Made by a program: the position numbers and the translations under genes
The notes under the pieces: generated by a model
The model's input: the letters and a program-made list of their open reading frames with translations, nothing else
What the model was told of the DNA's origin: nothing
The model's database searches: none
DNA from: CAYGTS01 sp964352905
GTDB lineage: Bacteria > Pseudomonadota > Gammaproteobacteria > JAHCLG01
DNA length: 20,315 bases
Reading direction: 5' to 3'
Assembly: GCA_964352905.1 (NCBI GenBank)
Contig: CAYGTS010000032.1
Span: 1 to 20,315 of the forward strand
Part shown: positions 7,349 through 14,680 of the stretch, piece by piece
How the letters are laid out: each line of letters begins with the position of its first letter
Position numbering within the stretch: position 1 is the stretch's first letter

Positions 7349-8575
7349 CTAAAATACACGATGAAACGTTAGTGAAACTGAATCTATCATGCGGCGGAAG
7401 ATGCCACCCTTGGGATCGTCTTGTAATGCCACAAGTGGCAACGTTACATAGGGTTTATCATCCAAGTTAACTTCAACTTTACCGTAGGCTTGCCCTTTAA
7501 GGATAGGCGCTTGTAAATTATCTTGCAAGGTGACACTGGCTTTTAACTTGTTGTAGCTTCCGGCAGGAATGGTCACATACAAATCCTGCGCAAGCCCCAT
7601 GGCGACATGTTTATCAGCACCTTTCCAAATGCGAGGTGCGGCAAGCTCTGTATTTGCGGCATAAAGTTTATGCGTTTCATAAAAGCGGAAACCATAATTT
7701 AATAATTTTTGACTATCAGCAGCACGTGCATTATCCGTGGGGGTTCCCATAACCACTGAAATTAGGCGCATACCATGTCGCTTGGCTGAAGCAATCAAAC
7801 AATAACCCGCATCTTTGGTGTGGCCTGTTTTTAAACCATCAATTGAAGTATCCCACCATAATAAACGGTTGCGATTGGGTTGCTTGATCTTGTTGTAGGT
7901 AAACCATTTTTGTTTATACCAGGTGTAATCATTCGGAAAATCTTTTATTAGCGCGCGTGCCAAAATGGCAAGATCACGAGGTGTGCTATAGTGATCATCG
8001 TTTGGCAAGCCAGTGCTTTCTACAAAATGCGAATTGGTCATGCCTAATTTCTGTGCTTGTTGATTCATTAAACTGGCAAAGGCTTCCTCACTACCGGCAA
8101 TTTGCTCTGCCATAGCGACACAAGCATCGTTACCAGAATCAACAATGATACCTTGAATTAAATCGTTAACAGTAACTTGATCACCCGCTTTAATAAACAT
8201 GCGTGATCCACCAGTTTTCCAAGCTTTTTCACTAATCGTCACGTTGTCGTTTAAATGAATTTGGCCAGATTGTAATGCTTTAGAAATAATATATAAGCTC
8301 ATGAGTTTAGTTAAACTGGCGGGTTGCATACGCTCATCGATATTTTTTGCTGCTAGAATTTTACCACTGTTGGCATCAATTAAAATGTAACCTTTGGCAT
8401 CAATGCTGGGTGCTTCTGGTACTAATGTTGGCGCAGCGGGCTGGGGTCGCGGTAAGTTAACTAAATTAGGGTAGGGTTCGGTGGCGCTGGTTTTTGGTTC
8501 ACCGCTGGCCAATATGACAGACGTGAAACTGAACAGGAAAATAAGCGGTAATAGTACTACCTTACGAAAAGTCAT
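7349..8575 (-). CDS. dacA: D-alanyl-D-alanine carboxypeptidase (PBP5/6 type)
   Basis: Removes the terminal D-Ala from peptidoglycan pentapeptides in the periplasm. The 408-residue precursor has a signal peptide (1-23). The penicillin-binding domain carries SLTK (S87, K90), SGN (147-149) and KTG (249-251) in the correct order. A PBP5 C-terminal beta domain follows from about 300, and the last 20 residues (GGIFRRMIDSVSLTFHRVF) form the amphipathic helix that anchors these enzymes to the outer face of the inner membrane. A Pro-rich linker of about 25 residues (PRPQPAAPTLVPEAP) lies between signal peptide and domain. GGGGGC precedes the ATG. It is followed closely by ybeD and preceded by rlpA, 83 nt away. 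Confidence 0.96.
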   Translation of the reverse strand: MTFRKVVLLPLIFLFSFTSVILASGEPKTSATEPYPNLVNLPRPQPAAPTLVPEAPSIDAKGYILIDANSGKILAAKNIDERMQPASLTKLMSLYIISKALQSGQIHLNDNVTISEKAWKTGGSRMFIKAGDQVTVNDLIQGIIVDSGNDACVAMAEQIAGSEEAFASLMNQQAQKLGMTNSHFVESTGLPNDDHYSTPRDLAILARALIKDFPNDYTWYKQKWFTYNKIKQPNRNRLLWWDTSIDGLKTGHTKDAGYCLIASAKRHGMRLISVVMGTPTDNARAADSQKLLNYGFRFYETHKLYAANTELAAPRIWKGADKHVAMGLAQDLYVTIPAGSYNKLKASVTLQDNLQAPILKGQAYGKVEVNLDDKPYVTLPLVALQDDPKGGIFRRMIDSVSLTFHRVF

Positions 8576-8658
8576 GATGGTTTGCCCCCAATAGATTACA
8601 AAATGATAACTTTAACATAATTAGGACTTGCGATAAACGTCGTCTTTTTGGCAGCAGC

Positions 8659-9468
8659 TTAATCAATCACCGTCATAGGTTTACCCAAATCAAGGTGAGA
8701 CAGTTTATGATTTAAGGCATCAGATTCATCAACATTGGCTAGTGGGCCTATTTGTACTTTGTAAAAAGTGTGCTTTCCTGCCGTAACAGTGACAACACGA
8801 ATGCGACGATTGGTAATTTGGTTGACTGCTTGCCTTAAGTTTTCTGCATTAGCTGCAGATGAGAATGCGCCAATTTGCATATAAATTTTAGGGTGTAAGG
8901 ATGACTTTGCCGCGGCTAATTTATAATCTGTAGCAGCACTATAATGGCGTGGATCGATTGCTTCAACTTCGACTAAGCCAGTACCGGTTGCTAGGATGCC
9001 TAATTTTTTAGCGGCAACATAAGATAAATCAATAATCCGATTTTCTTTAAAAGGACCACGGTCATTTACTTTAACAATAATTTGTTTGCCATTTTCTAAG
9101 TTAGTTACTTTAACATAGGTGGGTAAGGGTAATATTTTATTGGCTGCAGTCATGGCGAACATGTCGTAAGGTTCACCGCTAGAGGTGCGTTGCTCGTGAA
9201 ATTTTGTCCCATACCAAGACGCAATACCGCGTTTACGGAAATTTTTTGCCGAATTTAAAACATGATACCGCTCACCAAAAACAACATAAGAAGAGGGGTT
9301 ACCGTAACGACTTTTAGGTTCCACTTTGGGGATTGCATTGGGAATCTTACTAGCATCCACAAAACGCTGAGGAGGACCATCGTTAGCTTCTTGGGGATAG
9401 TTAGGACGCATCATTGCGAAACTTGGCATTAAACTAAGCATAAGCAAAAAGAAAAGGACAGATCGCAT
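8659..9468 (-). CDS. rlpA: RlpA-like septal-ring lytic transglycosylase (DPBB + SPOR)
   Basis: RlpA cleaves denuded glycan strands in Pseudomonas aeruginosa and is recruited to the septum by its SPOR domain. From ATG 9468 the precursor is 269 residues. It has a signal peptide (LLMLSLMPSFA), a double-psi beta-barrel (GIASWYGTKFHEQRTSSGEPYDM to about IDLSYVAAKKLG), a linker, and a C-terminal SPOR domain (YMQIGAFSSAANAENL ... FYKVQIGPL). Two oddities are directly visible. There is no lipobox cysteine, although the name means rare lipoprotein A. The family TAAHKTLP motif reads TAANKILP, replacing a conserved His with Asn. A GTG at 9480 would add four residues and overlap the upstream stop by 8 nt; neither start has a clear ribosome site. 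Confidence 0.92.
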   Translation of the reverse strand: MRSVLFFLLMLSLMPSFAMMRPNYPQEANDGPPQRFVDASKIPNAIPKVEPKSRYGNPSSYVVFGERYHVLNSAKNFRKRGIASWYGTKFHEQRTSSGEPYDMFAMTAANKILPLPTYVKVTNLENGKQIIVKVNDRGPFKENRIIDLSYVAAKKLGILATGTGLVEVEAIDPRHYSAATDYKLAAAKSSLHPKIYMQIGAFSSAANAENLRQAVNQITNRRIRVVTVTAGKHTFYKVQIGPLANVDESDALNHKLSHLDLGKPMTVID

Positions 9469-9472
9469 GGAA

Positions 9473-9796
9473 TTAAACACCCAGAGTTGTGCAAATTTGG
9501 TTGATGATACGCGTTAAATTAGGATGCGTCACTTCAAAATAAGCTAATTTTTTTTGCAATGTGGATTGTGATGAAGCGATATTAGCTTCATCTTTTTCTT
9601 GTGCTAGCGAATTATCGGCGAATGATTTTGTCAGCTCGGCTAACTCAACTGCTTGCTGATGTTGTTGCTTGTGTAATTGTTCTAACTCTGATTGTAGGGC
9701 ATTAAGTTGTTGGTGTAATTGTTGGCGAGTTTCATCAGAAACCTGTGCGCTTTTATCAATTGTTTGTGCGATCTTAGCGATAATTTTGTCTACCAT
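9473..9796 (-). CDS. Coiled-coil protein, probable DUF4404 family
   Basis: 107-residue soluble protein without signal peptide. Residues 20-85 are a Gln/Glu/Leu-rich coiled coil (QQLHQQLNALQSELEQLHKQ). The C-terminus (YFEVTHPNLTRIINQICTTLGV) resembles the end of DUF4404 proteins, which finish with a similar His-Pro-x-Leu, Leu-rich helix; I recognise this from the pattern only. Function is unknown. It overlaps or abuts rlpA (stop at 9475-9473), so it is probably cotranslated with it, which hints at an envelope-related role without proving one. The ATG at 9796 follows AGGGAGC. Confidence 0.7.
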   Translation of the reverse strand: MVDKIIAKIAQTIDKSAQVSDETRQQLHQQLNALQSELEQLHKQQHQQAVELAELTKSFADNSLAQEKDEANIASSQSTLQKKLAYFEVTHPNLTRIINQICTTLGV

Positions 9797-9821
9797 AGTA
9801 TGTGCTCCCTGTATAAAAAAA

Positions 9822-9869
9822 TCTGAACGTTCTTGGTAAGTTCACAGTTAAGTTCACTGAATAGTTACG
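9822..9869. repeat. Left-end fragment of the GAACGTTC-type element
   Basis: CTGAACGTTCT-GGTAA-TTCACAGTTAA-TT-ACTGAATA-GTTAC matches the left end of the full copy at 11097-11142, with only the end sequence kept. It fills most of the gap between the HtpX-like gene and the coiled-coil gene. Confidence 0.75.
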
Positions 9870-9872
9870 CAA

Positions 9873-10928
9873 TTATATACCTTTTTTATTGGCGGTGAAC
9901 CCTAAGGCTTTTAAGCGTGAGACTATATCAGGATGGGTTGAAAAAAAGCTGGCGAAGGATTTTTTGTGAATTAAGCCGGCGCGCTGTGGATCAAAAATAT
10001 AGGCGGCACGCCGCGAATCTTCGTTAGCGGTTTGGCTGTACTCTTGGTTGTAGTGTTCGCGATGAGTATTATAATCATCATTGATTTTTAATAAGGCGCG
10101 TGCCAACGGCTCATTATCACGCATTAATTCAACGGCACCTGCATCAGCCAAGTATTCGCGAGTACGACTTAAATAAAGTGTTAACAAGATCGTAATGATG
10201 GGCAGAATGAATCGTAAAATGATAATAATTATTGCCAAGCGATTAACATCTTTAGAATTTTCTTTATTCATTGAGGTGTAAATAACGCCGCGAAATAACA
10301 GATCAATGACTAGCAACATAATATTGCCTAAGACACTGGCCATGAGGGTTAATTTAATGTCATGATGGCGAATATGGCTTAACTCATGCGCCATGACTGC
10401 TTGTAATTCTGCGCGATCTAATTTTGCCAATAAACCACGAGTGATGGCAACCATAGCAGATTTTTCACTATAACCACTGGCAAAAGCATTCATGTAATCC
10501 GCTTCGATAATGTAGACTTTTGGCATGTAATTTAATCCAGCGGCGACTTTCATTTCTTCAATCACATTATAAAGTTGCGTTTCTTCAAGAGTATTGTCGT
10601 TGCGATCAGGAGAAATTTCTTTATAGTTGGTACCAAACAACATAATTTTATCGTACAAGGCATAGGTGACTAGAATTGAAATGATCCCTATTCCCCCCAT
10701 AAGTAATGTGGCGTATGGAATCACGTTAAAGGTAAAGAGCAGATACAAGGCTCTGGAATATGAGGGGGTTTGAAAAAAAACCATGACGATATAGATATCA
10801 ACCAAAAGCCCTATCGCGAGATAAATTGCAATGAATAGCGCCATGACAATTTTAGTACGACGCTCATTTATACGCAGTTGCTTGCGCCAGTTAGTGGCTT
10901 TATTAGTATAATTGTTCATTTCCGCCAT
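9873..10928 (-). CDS. htpX: HtpX-like M48 membrane metalloprotease
   Basis: Inner-membrane zinc protease of family M48, which degrades misfolded membrane proteins. The 351-residue protein starts with a cytoplasmic stretch, then two hydrophobic segments (about 27-52 and 60-92). The catalytic motif HELSH is at 181-185 in VMAHELSHIRHHD. Two further hydrophobic segments follow (about 195-218 and 231-254), then the third zinc ligand E258 in TREYLADAGAVEL, and a C-terminal THPDIVSRLKAL typical of M48 proteins. It is longer than E. coli HtpX (about 290 residues) because of the N-terminus and an insert after 285. It lies downstream of lemA; LemA-HtpX pairs recur in many bacteria. A second in-frame ATG lies three codons in. 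Confidence 0.92.
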   Translation of the reverse strand: MAEMNNYTNKATNWRKQLRINERRTKIVMALFIAIYLAIGLLVDIYIVMVFFQTPSYSRALYLLFTFNVIPYATLLMGGIGIISILVTYALYDKIMLFGTNYKEISPDRNDNTLEETQLYNVIEEMKVAAGLNYMPKVYIIEADYMNAFASGYSEKSAMVAITRGLLAKLDRAELQAVMAHELSHIRHHDIKLTLMASVLGNIMLLVIDLLFRGVIYTSMNKENSKDVNRLAIIIIILRFILPIITILLTLYLSRTREYLADAGAVELMRDNEPLARALLKINDDYNTHREHYNQEYSQTANEDSRRAAYIFDPQRAGLIHKKSFASFFSTHPDIVSRLKALGFTANKKGI

Positions 10929-10949
10929 GATTTAATGCCTATAAATTAG

Positions 10950-11142
10950 GTAACTATTCACGTAACTATTCACCCTGTAGATGGGAACGCTCATATTTGG
11001 GTTAAAAACAGCGAAAATCTTTTATCGAAATGCTCATTTATTCGCATATAAACTGCGCTTTCTCAAAAAGATTTTCGCCGTTTTTATCGCCAAATCTGAA
11101 CGTTCTCGGTAAATTCACAGTTAAATTTACTGAATAAGTTAC
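10950..11142. repeat. GAACGTTC-type palindromic element, full copy 1
   Basis: On the minus strand this runs from GAACGTTC (11105-11098) to GAACGC on the opposite strand (10985-10990), a core of about 121 nt with inverted ends that match at 13 of 16 bases (GAACG..CA.ATTTGG). Internal arms AACGGCGAAAATCTTTT and GATTTTCGC-GTT pair, and a central hairpin lies at 11031-11059. Flanks on both sides are shared with other copies, including a doubled GTAACTATTCAC at 10950-10973. It occupies the whole gap between lemA and htpX, so any lemA-htpX transcript carries it. Confidence 0.85.
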
Positions 11143-11148
11143 AATCAG

Positions 11149-11727
11149 TTAGAACTTAACTTTGTAATCCTCTTGTTCTTTAATTTTTTCATCAGTCAGA
11201 CCCCAGTAATCAAAGCTTTGATCTAATTTAGCAGGAACCATGGCAACAACCATCGATTCCAGTAATGATTTTTTGGTAGCATTGTAGCGTTCAATGCTGT
11301 CATTAAAAGCTTGTTTTGAGTACGCTAATTTATTTTCAGTATTAACAATTTCCTCTTGTAGCTGCATTGCATTTTGGCTTGCTTTTAAATCAGGGTATTG
11401 CTCAAACATGATATTTAGGCCGGAAGCAATTTTTGAAATTTGATTTTCAGCTTGCATTTGTCCTTGAATATCACCTTGCGCTTTGGCTGTATTCGCCTGT
11501 GAGCGCAACGCCACCACATCTTTTAGTGTTGTTTTTTCATAATCCATGTATTTATTTACGGTTTCGATTAAGGATTCAAAGACTTTGTAACGGCGATCTA
11601 GCTGCACATCGATTTGTTTTTTGTTATTTTTAATTTCTTCAATATAACGAATTAGCTTATTGTAGGTTAAAACAAAATAACCCAATAGGATCAGCAGTAT
11701 GACAATAATGACGATTAAGGTAGTCAT
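11149..11727 (-). CDS. lemA: LemA family membrane protein
   Basis: 192-residue LemA-type protein: an N-terminal membrane anchor (residues 3-22, almost all Ile/Leu/Val) followed by a long helical bundle. The family core is visible as YNKLIRYIEEIKNNKKQIDVQLDRR (split by the start of the bundle), ETVNKYMDYEKTTLKDVVALRSQA, and YPDLKASQNAMQLQEEIVNTENKLAYSKQAFNDSIERYN. The usual RRxDLIPNLV segment reads RRYKVFESLI, a divergence. LemA proteins have no settled function; the one-TM topology and frequent pairing with HtpX-like proteases suggest a membrane scaffold in envelope stress. The ATG at 11727 follows GGAGA. The HtpX-like gene follows after a repeat element. Confidence 0.93.
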   Translation of the reverse strand: MTTLIVIIVILLILLGYFVLTYNKLIRYIEEIKNNKKQIDVQLDRRYKVFESLIETVNKYMDYEKTTLKDVVALRSQANTAKAQGDIQGQMQAENQISKIASGLNIMFEQYPDLKASQNAMQLQEEIVNTENKLAYSKQAFNDSIERYNATKKSLLESMVVAMVPAKLDQSFDYWGLTDEKIKEQEDYKVKF

Positions 11728-11798
11728 AGGAGTTCTCCGATTAACGATAACTGTTAACGTAATAATACACTAATTGCGAACTAAAGTGCGAAGCATTT

Positions 11799-11834
11799 CA
11801 CAAATAGGGGCGTTCCTGCTACGAAGTGAGTTAC
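11799..11834. repeat. Right-end fragment of the GAACGTTC-type element
   Basis: CAAATAGGGGCGTTCCTGCTACGAAGTGAGTTAC matches the right end of the full copies with small gaps. It lies in the 295-nt divergent region between lemA and the histone-like gene. The rest of that region (about 11835-12010) is very AT-rich, with long A and T runs before the histone-like gene promoter. Confidence 0.65.
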
Positions 11835-11981
11835 CTTAGAAGGCTAACAAAGCTAAGTGGCGTGAGTAGATCACTGATAGATTTGATAGGCAATTTCTCA
11901 AAAAAGATCCAAAAATTCTAAAAAATCTATTTATTTTCATAAAAAATACATAAAAAATTTTTTAATTCAAAAAAAATTTGT

Positions 11982-11987
11982 TATAAT
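11982..11987 (+). promoter_or_regulatory. Promoter -10 box of the histone-like gene (predicted)
   Basis: A perfect TATAAT lies 35 nt before the start codon, preceded by about 80 nt of A/T tracts that could act as an UP element or bend. The -35 region (TTTTTAA around 11959-11965) is weak. AGGAGA at 12011-12016 is a strong ribosome site. The combination suggests high expression. Confidence 0.6.
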
Positions 11988-12022
11988 ACAATCGCTAAAT
12001 CAACATATGCAGGAGATTAAAT

Positions 12023-12319
12023 ATGTCTAAAGCACTTAAAGCCGCGCAAACGCGCGTTAAAGCACTTAAAAAGCGTCTAGCTGATGCTGAAAAAAAAGTG
12101 AAAGCTGTAGAAGCTAAAGAGCAGGCAAAAAAGGTTGCTAAAAAGAGCAAACCTGTTGCTAAGAAAAAAACCGCTAAGCGTAAAACTGCTAAAAAAGCAG
12201 TGGCGGGTAAGCCAGCTGCTAAGCGTAAAACTGCTAAAAAAGCTGCAGTACGTAAACCAGCGGCTAAGAAGCCAGCGAGCTCTTCTAAAAGAGGACGTCC
12301 TCGTAAGAAAGCCGCTTAA
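12023..12319 (+). CDS. Histone H1-like DNA-binding protein with C-terminal AT-hook
   Basis: 98-residue, strongly basic Lys/Ala protein, probably a nucleoid-compacting protein. Residues 1-36 look like a short coiled helix (KALKAAQTRVKALKKRLADAEKKVKAVEAK). The rest is low-complexity Lys-Ala-Pro sequence with two copies of AKRKTAKKA and one AAKKPA. The C-terminus RGRPRKKAA contains the AT-hook core RGRPRKK. Eukaryote H1-tail-like proteins are known in Chlamydia (HctA/HctB), Coxiella (Hq1), Bordetella (BpH1) and Pseudomonas (AlgP); orthology to any of these cannot be shown by eye in low-complexity sequence. The repeats sit on a 26-nt DNA repeat at 12173-12198 and 12218-12243, so length may vary between strains. 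It is transcribed alone, with a terminator pair after it. Confidence 0.85.
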   Translation: MSKALKAAQTRVKALKKRLADAEKKVKAVEAKEQAKKVAKKSKPVAKKKTAKRKTAKKAVAGKPAAKRKTAKKAAVRKPAAKKPASSSKRGRPRKKAA

Positions 12320-12328
12320 CATTACTGC

Positions 12329-12360
12329 GAAAGACCTTATGCACGCATAAAGTCTTTTTT
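12329..12360 (+). terminator. Intrinsic terminator 1 of the histone-like gene
   Basis: AAAGACCTTATG, loop CACG, CATAAAGTCTTT form a stem with one bulged base, followed by a T-run. It lies 10 nt after the stop codon. Confidence 0.75.
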
Positions 12361-12369
12361 AAGTAAAGC

Positions 12370-12405
12370 AAAAAGCCTGTGAAATTAATTTCACAGGCTT
12401 TTTTT
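12370..12405. terminator. Bidirectional intrinsic terminator between histone-like gene and mltB
   Basis: GCCTGTGAAATTAATTTCACAGGC (12375-12398; first half GCCTGTGAAATT, second half its exact inverse) is flanked by AAAAA on the left and TTTTTTT on the right. It should therefore stop transcripts from both sides. It lies between convergent genes: the histone-like gene and mltB. Confidence 0.92.
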
Positions 12406-12426
12406 ATGGTGATTATAACCGTTTGC

Positions 12427-13410
12427 CTATCCTTTTAAATGCTCACCTAAACTAAACACGGCCATAGCATATAGAATGCTCGTGTTATAACGAGTGATAA
12501 CATATAAATTATGAAAGCCTAACCAATATTCTGGTTGAGTGTTTTTCTCGTTGCTTTGCAATTCAATCAAGAAAACTTTAGGATCACCTTTAGCCTGTAC
12601 TTTCGGTGTAACCCCTGCTTTTATTAAAGCTGATAAATTGTAGCGTGGTTTTCGATCATTATTTAAAAAATGCTTGTATTGCGAACCACTCACTTTGGCT
12701 GGAACTGCAATTAAGCCACCTCGTTGCCAACCATTTTTTTGTAAATAATTACCAACGCTTGCAATAACATCGTTGGTATTAGCTACGAGATCGGCTTTAC
12801 CATTTTTGCTGTAATCAACCGCATAGTGGCGATAGCTGCTGGGCATAAATTGTGGCTGACCAATTGCACCTGCATACGAACCATAAATGGATTTAGGATC
12901 AAGTTTTTGCTCACGTGAAAGCAATAAAAATTGCGTTAATTCTTTTTTGAAAAATGCAGCGCGTGGCGGGTAATCAAAAGCAAGCGTTGAAAGCGCATCC
13001 ATAACCGCATAAGTACCAAGATGTTTGCCGTAATGACTTTCAACGCCAATAATTGCCACGATAATATCTTTGGGTACGCCATATTCTTGGGTTACTTGAT
13101 CAAGTGTTTTAGCATGTTGTTCTAAAAATTGATTGCCTTGAACAATGCGTTTTTCGGTCAAAAAATGCTTACGGTAGAAATACCAAGGCTTTGCCTCATA
13201 CGGTTTTTTGATCGCAGTAATAATACTAGGCTGTAATTTAACTTCGGAAAATAGTTTTTCCAAGTTTGCTTGCTTAAACTGATATTGTTTAACAAGATAG
13301 TTGATATAAGCTTGAACTTGGGGGCGTTTAATTAAGGTGGAATTCCCTGCAAAAAGTTGCGAAATAAAGCATAATAAAAAGAGATTAACGCATAAGATCA
13401 GTTTTTTCAT
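12427..13410 (-). CDS. mltB: Lytic murein transglycosylase B
   Basis: Family 3 lytic transglycosylase that cleaves the MurNAc-GlcNAc bond with formation of anhydro-MurNAc in the periplasm. The 327-residue precursor has a signal peptide (1-21). The catalytic glutamate is E124 in IIGVESHYGKHLGTY. The family SLT_2 signatures YAGAIGQPQFMPSSY and DVIASVGNYLQKNGW follow. ATG 13410 is chosen because GGAG lies 9 nt upstream and the signal peptide starts there; the frame stays open 46 codons further but that part has no domain. E. coli MltB is a lipoprotein, whereas neither Cys7 nor Cys14 here sits in a lipobox, so this one looks soluble after cleavage. It follows mrdB with a 130-nt gap. Confidence 0.94.
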   Translation of the reverse strand: MKKLILCVNLFLLCFISQLFAGNSTLIKRPQVQAYINYLVKQYQFKQANLEKLFSEVKLQPSIITAIKKPYEAKPWYFYRKHFLTEKRIVQGNQFLEQHAKTLDQVTQEYGVPKDIIVAIIGVESHYGKHLGTYAVMDALSTLAFDYPPRAAFFKKELTQFLLLSREQKLDPKSIYGSYAGAIGQPQFMPSSYRHYAVDYSKNGKADLVANTNDVIASVGNYLQKNGWQRGGLIAVPAKVSGSQYKHFLNNDRKPRYNLSALIKAGVTPKVQAKGDPKVFLIELQSNEKNTQPEYWLGFHNLYVITRYNTSILYAMAVFSLGEHLKG

Positions 13411-13458
13411 GTTGGCACTCCGGATCAGCAAGTAGGCTACGGTGGTTAAATTTATGCC

Positions 13459-13488
13459 AGTGTAACGCTTCCAGTTGGTGTACCGCAA
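13459..13488 (-). promoter_or_regulatory. Predicted mltB promoter
   Basis: On the minus strand TTGCGG (13488-13483) and TACACT (13464-13459) are separated by 18 nt, about 50 nt before the mltB start. This would let mltB be transcribed apart from mrdA-mrdB. It is a consensus match only. Confidence 0.45.
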
Positions 13489-13540
13489 GCTGTTAAAATC
13501 ACTATTCTGTTTGCGATATTTGATATTCATGCTAAGAAAA

Positions 13541-14680
13541 TTAAGCACTCAACAAGCGGCGGTGCGTATGGATAGACATGATAATCCCAAACGCAATACA
13601 GGTTGTAACCATTGATGTGCCGCCATAACTGATTAAAGGGAGCGGTACGCCGACAACCGGTAATATGCCAGAAACCATACCTATATTAATAAAGACGGAT
13701 AGAAAAAAAGTGATACTTAAAGAACCTGCCAACAAGCGACTAAATGTATCTTGTGCCTGTGAACTTAAATAAAGACACCTGGCGGTGACAATTAAATAGA
13801 GCGTAATGAGTATGATGCACCCGATTAATCCTAATTCTTCTCCTACTACCGCAAAAATAAAATCCGTCGCATGCTCAGGTAAAAAATGTAAATGTGATTG
13901 TGTGCCATGCAACCAGCCTTTGCCTAGCAAGCCGCCAGAGCCAATCGCGATTTTAGATTGAATAATATGATAACCGCTACCCAAAGGATCACGTTCTGGA
14001 TTGATAAAGGTTAAAACGCGTTGCTTCTGATAGTCATGCATAAAATGCCAAATAATGGGTAAGCTTGCCAAAAAAAGCAATAGCAGTGAAAGGATAAAGC
14101 GCCAGCTAAGCCCTGCCAGTAAAATAACGCAAGCACCGGCAAGCGCAATTAATAAAGCAGTGCCAAGATCAGGTTGTTTAGCCGTTAACATAACAGGAAC
14201 TAATAAAATTAAGCCACACCAAAATAACTCTTTTTGCCCAGGAGGCAGTTTATTTCGGTGACAATACCATGCAAGCATCATCGGTACTGCAATTTTAACC
14301 ACTTCAGAAGGTTGAAAACGAATAAAACCAATATCAAGCCAGCGTTGCGCACCTTTGCCCATTTTACCAATGACTAAAACGGTAATCAGTAAGGTTAAGC
14401 TAAGGCTGAATACCCAGGGTGCCCATGCTTGTAATTTTATGGGTGGAATTTGTGCAATCACGATCATGAGGATAAAGGCTAGAAATAAGTGAATGATTTG
14501 GCTCAATAATAAATTCGTGTTTTGGCCAAGTGCACTGTACAAAACAAACAAACCATAACCTGATAAAACTAACAAGCTTAACAATAGTGGCGTATCAATA
14601 TGAAGTTTTTGCCAGATATTTTGATATGGCAAGTAGCGTATGGTTTCTTTAGGAGAGTGGTTAACATGCTTGAGTTTCAT
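13541..14680 (-). CDS. mrdB: Rod-shape SEDS glycosyltransferase RodA
   Basis: Polytopic SEDS-family peptidoglycan polymerase that works with PBP2 in lateral wall growth. 379 residues with about ten hydrophobic segments. Hallmarks visible: GAQRWLDIGFIRFQPSEVVK (110-129), KQPDLGTALLI (168-178), and the large periplasmic loop with PERDPLGSGYHIIQSKIAIGSGG. D273 lies in HFLPEHATDFIFAVVGEELG, matching the catalytic Asp of SEDS enzymes. VPLPLISYGGTSM is near the C-terminus. Its ATG overlaps the mrdA stop by 4 nt (ATGA), implying translational coupling, as expected for partners needed in equal amounts. Confidence 0.97.
   Translation of the reverse strand: MKLKHVNHSPKETIRYLPYQNIWQKLHIDTPLLLSLLVLSGYGLFVLYSALGQNTNLLLSQIIHLFLAFILMIVIAQIPPIKLQAWAPWVFSLSLTLLITVLVIGKMGKGAQRWLDIGFIRFQPSEVVKIAVPMMLAWYCHRNKLPPGQKELFWCGLILLVPVMLTAKQPDLGTALLIALAGACVILLAGLSWRFILSLLLLFLASLPIIWHFMHDYQKQRVLTFINPERDPLGSGYHIIQSKIAIGSGGLLGKGWLHGTQSHLHFLPEHATDFIFAVVGEELGLIGCIILITLYLIVTARCLYLSSQAQDTFSRLLAGSLSITFFLSVFINIGMVSGILPVVGVPLPLISYGGTSMVTTCIAFGIIMSIHTHRRLLSA

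Noticed and set aside
10950..11142. Insertion sequence between lemA and htpX
   Set aside because: The element is too short for a transposase and contains no open frame; it is listed as a non-coding repeat instead.
11835..12010. Replication origin or DnaA-box cluster in the AT-rich stretch before the histone-like gene
   Set aside because: No TTATCCACA-like boxes are present; the A/T tracts are better explained as promoter context.
12077..12322. Minus-strand open frame opposite the histone-like gene
   Set aside because: Its Phe/Ser/Leu-rich sequence is the mirror of Lys/Ala codons in the real gene; the terminator and ribosome site serve the plus strand.
13411..13548. 46-residue N-terminal extension of MltB
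   Set aside because: A good ribosome site and a signal peptide begin at 13410; the extension would bury the signal peptide and overlap mrdB.
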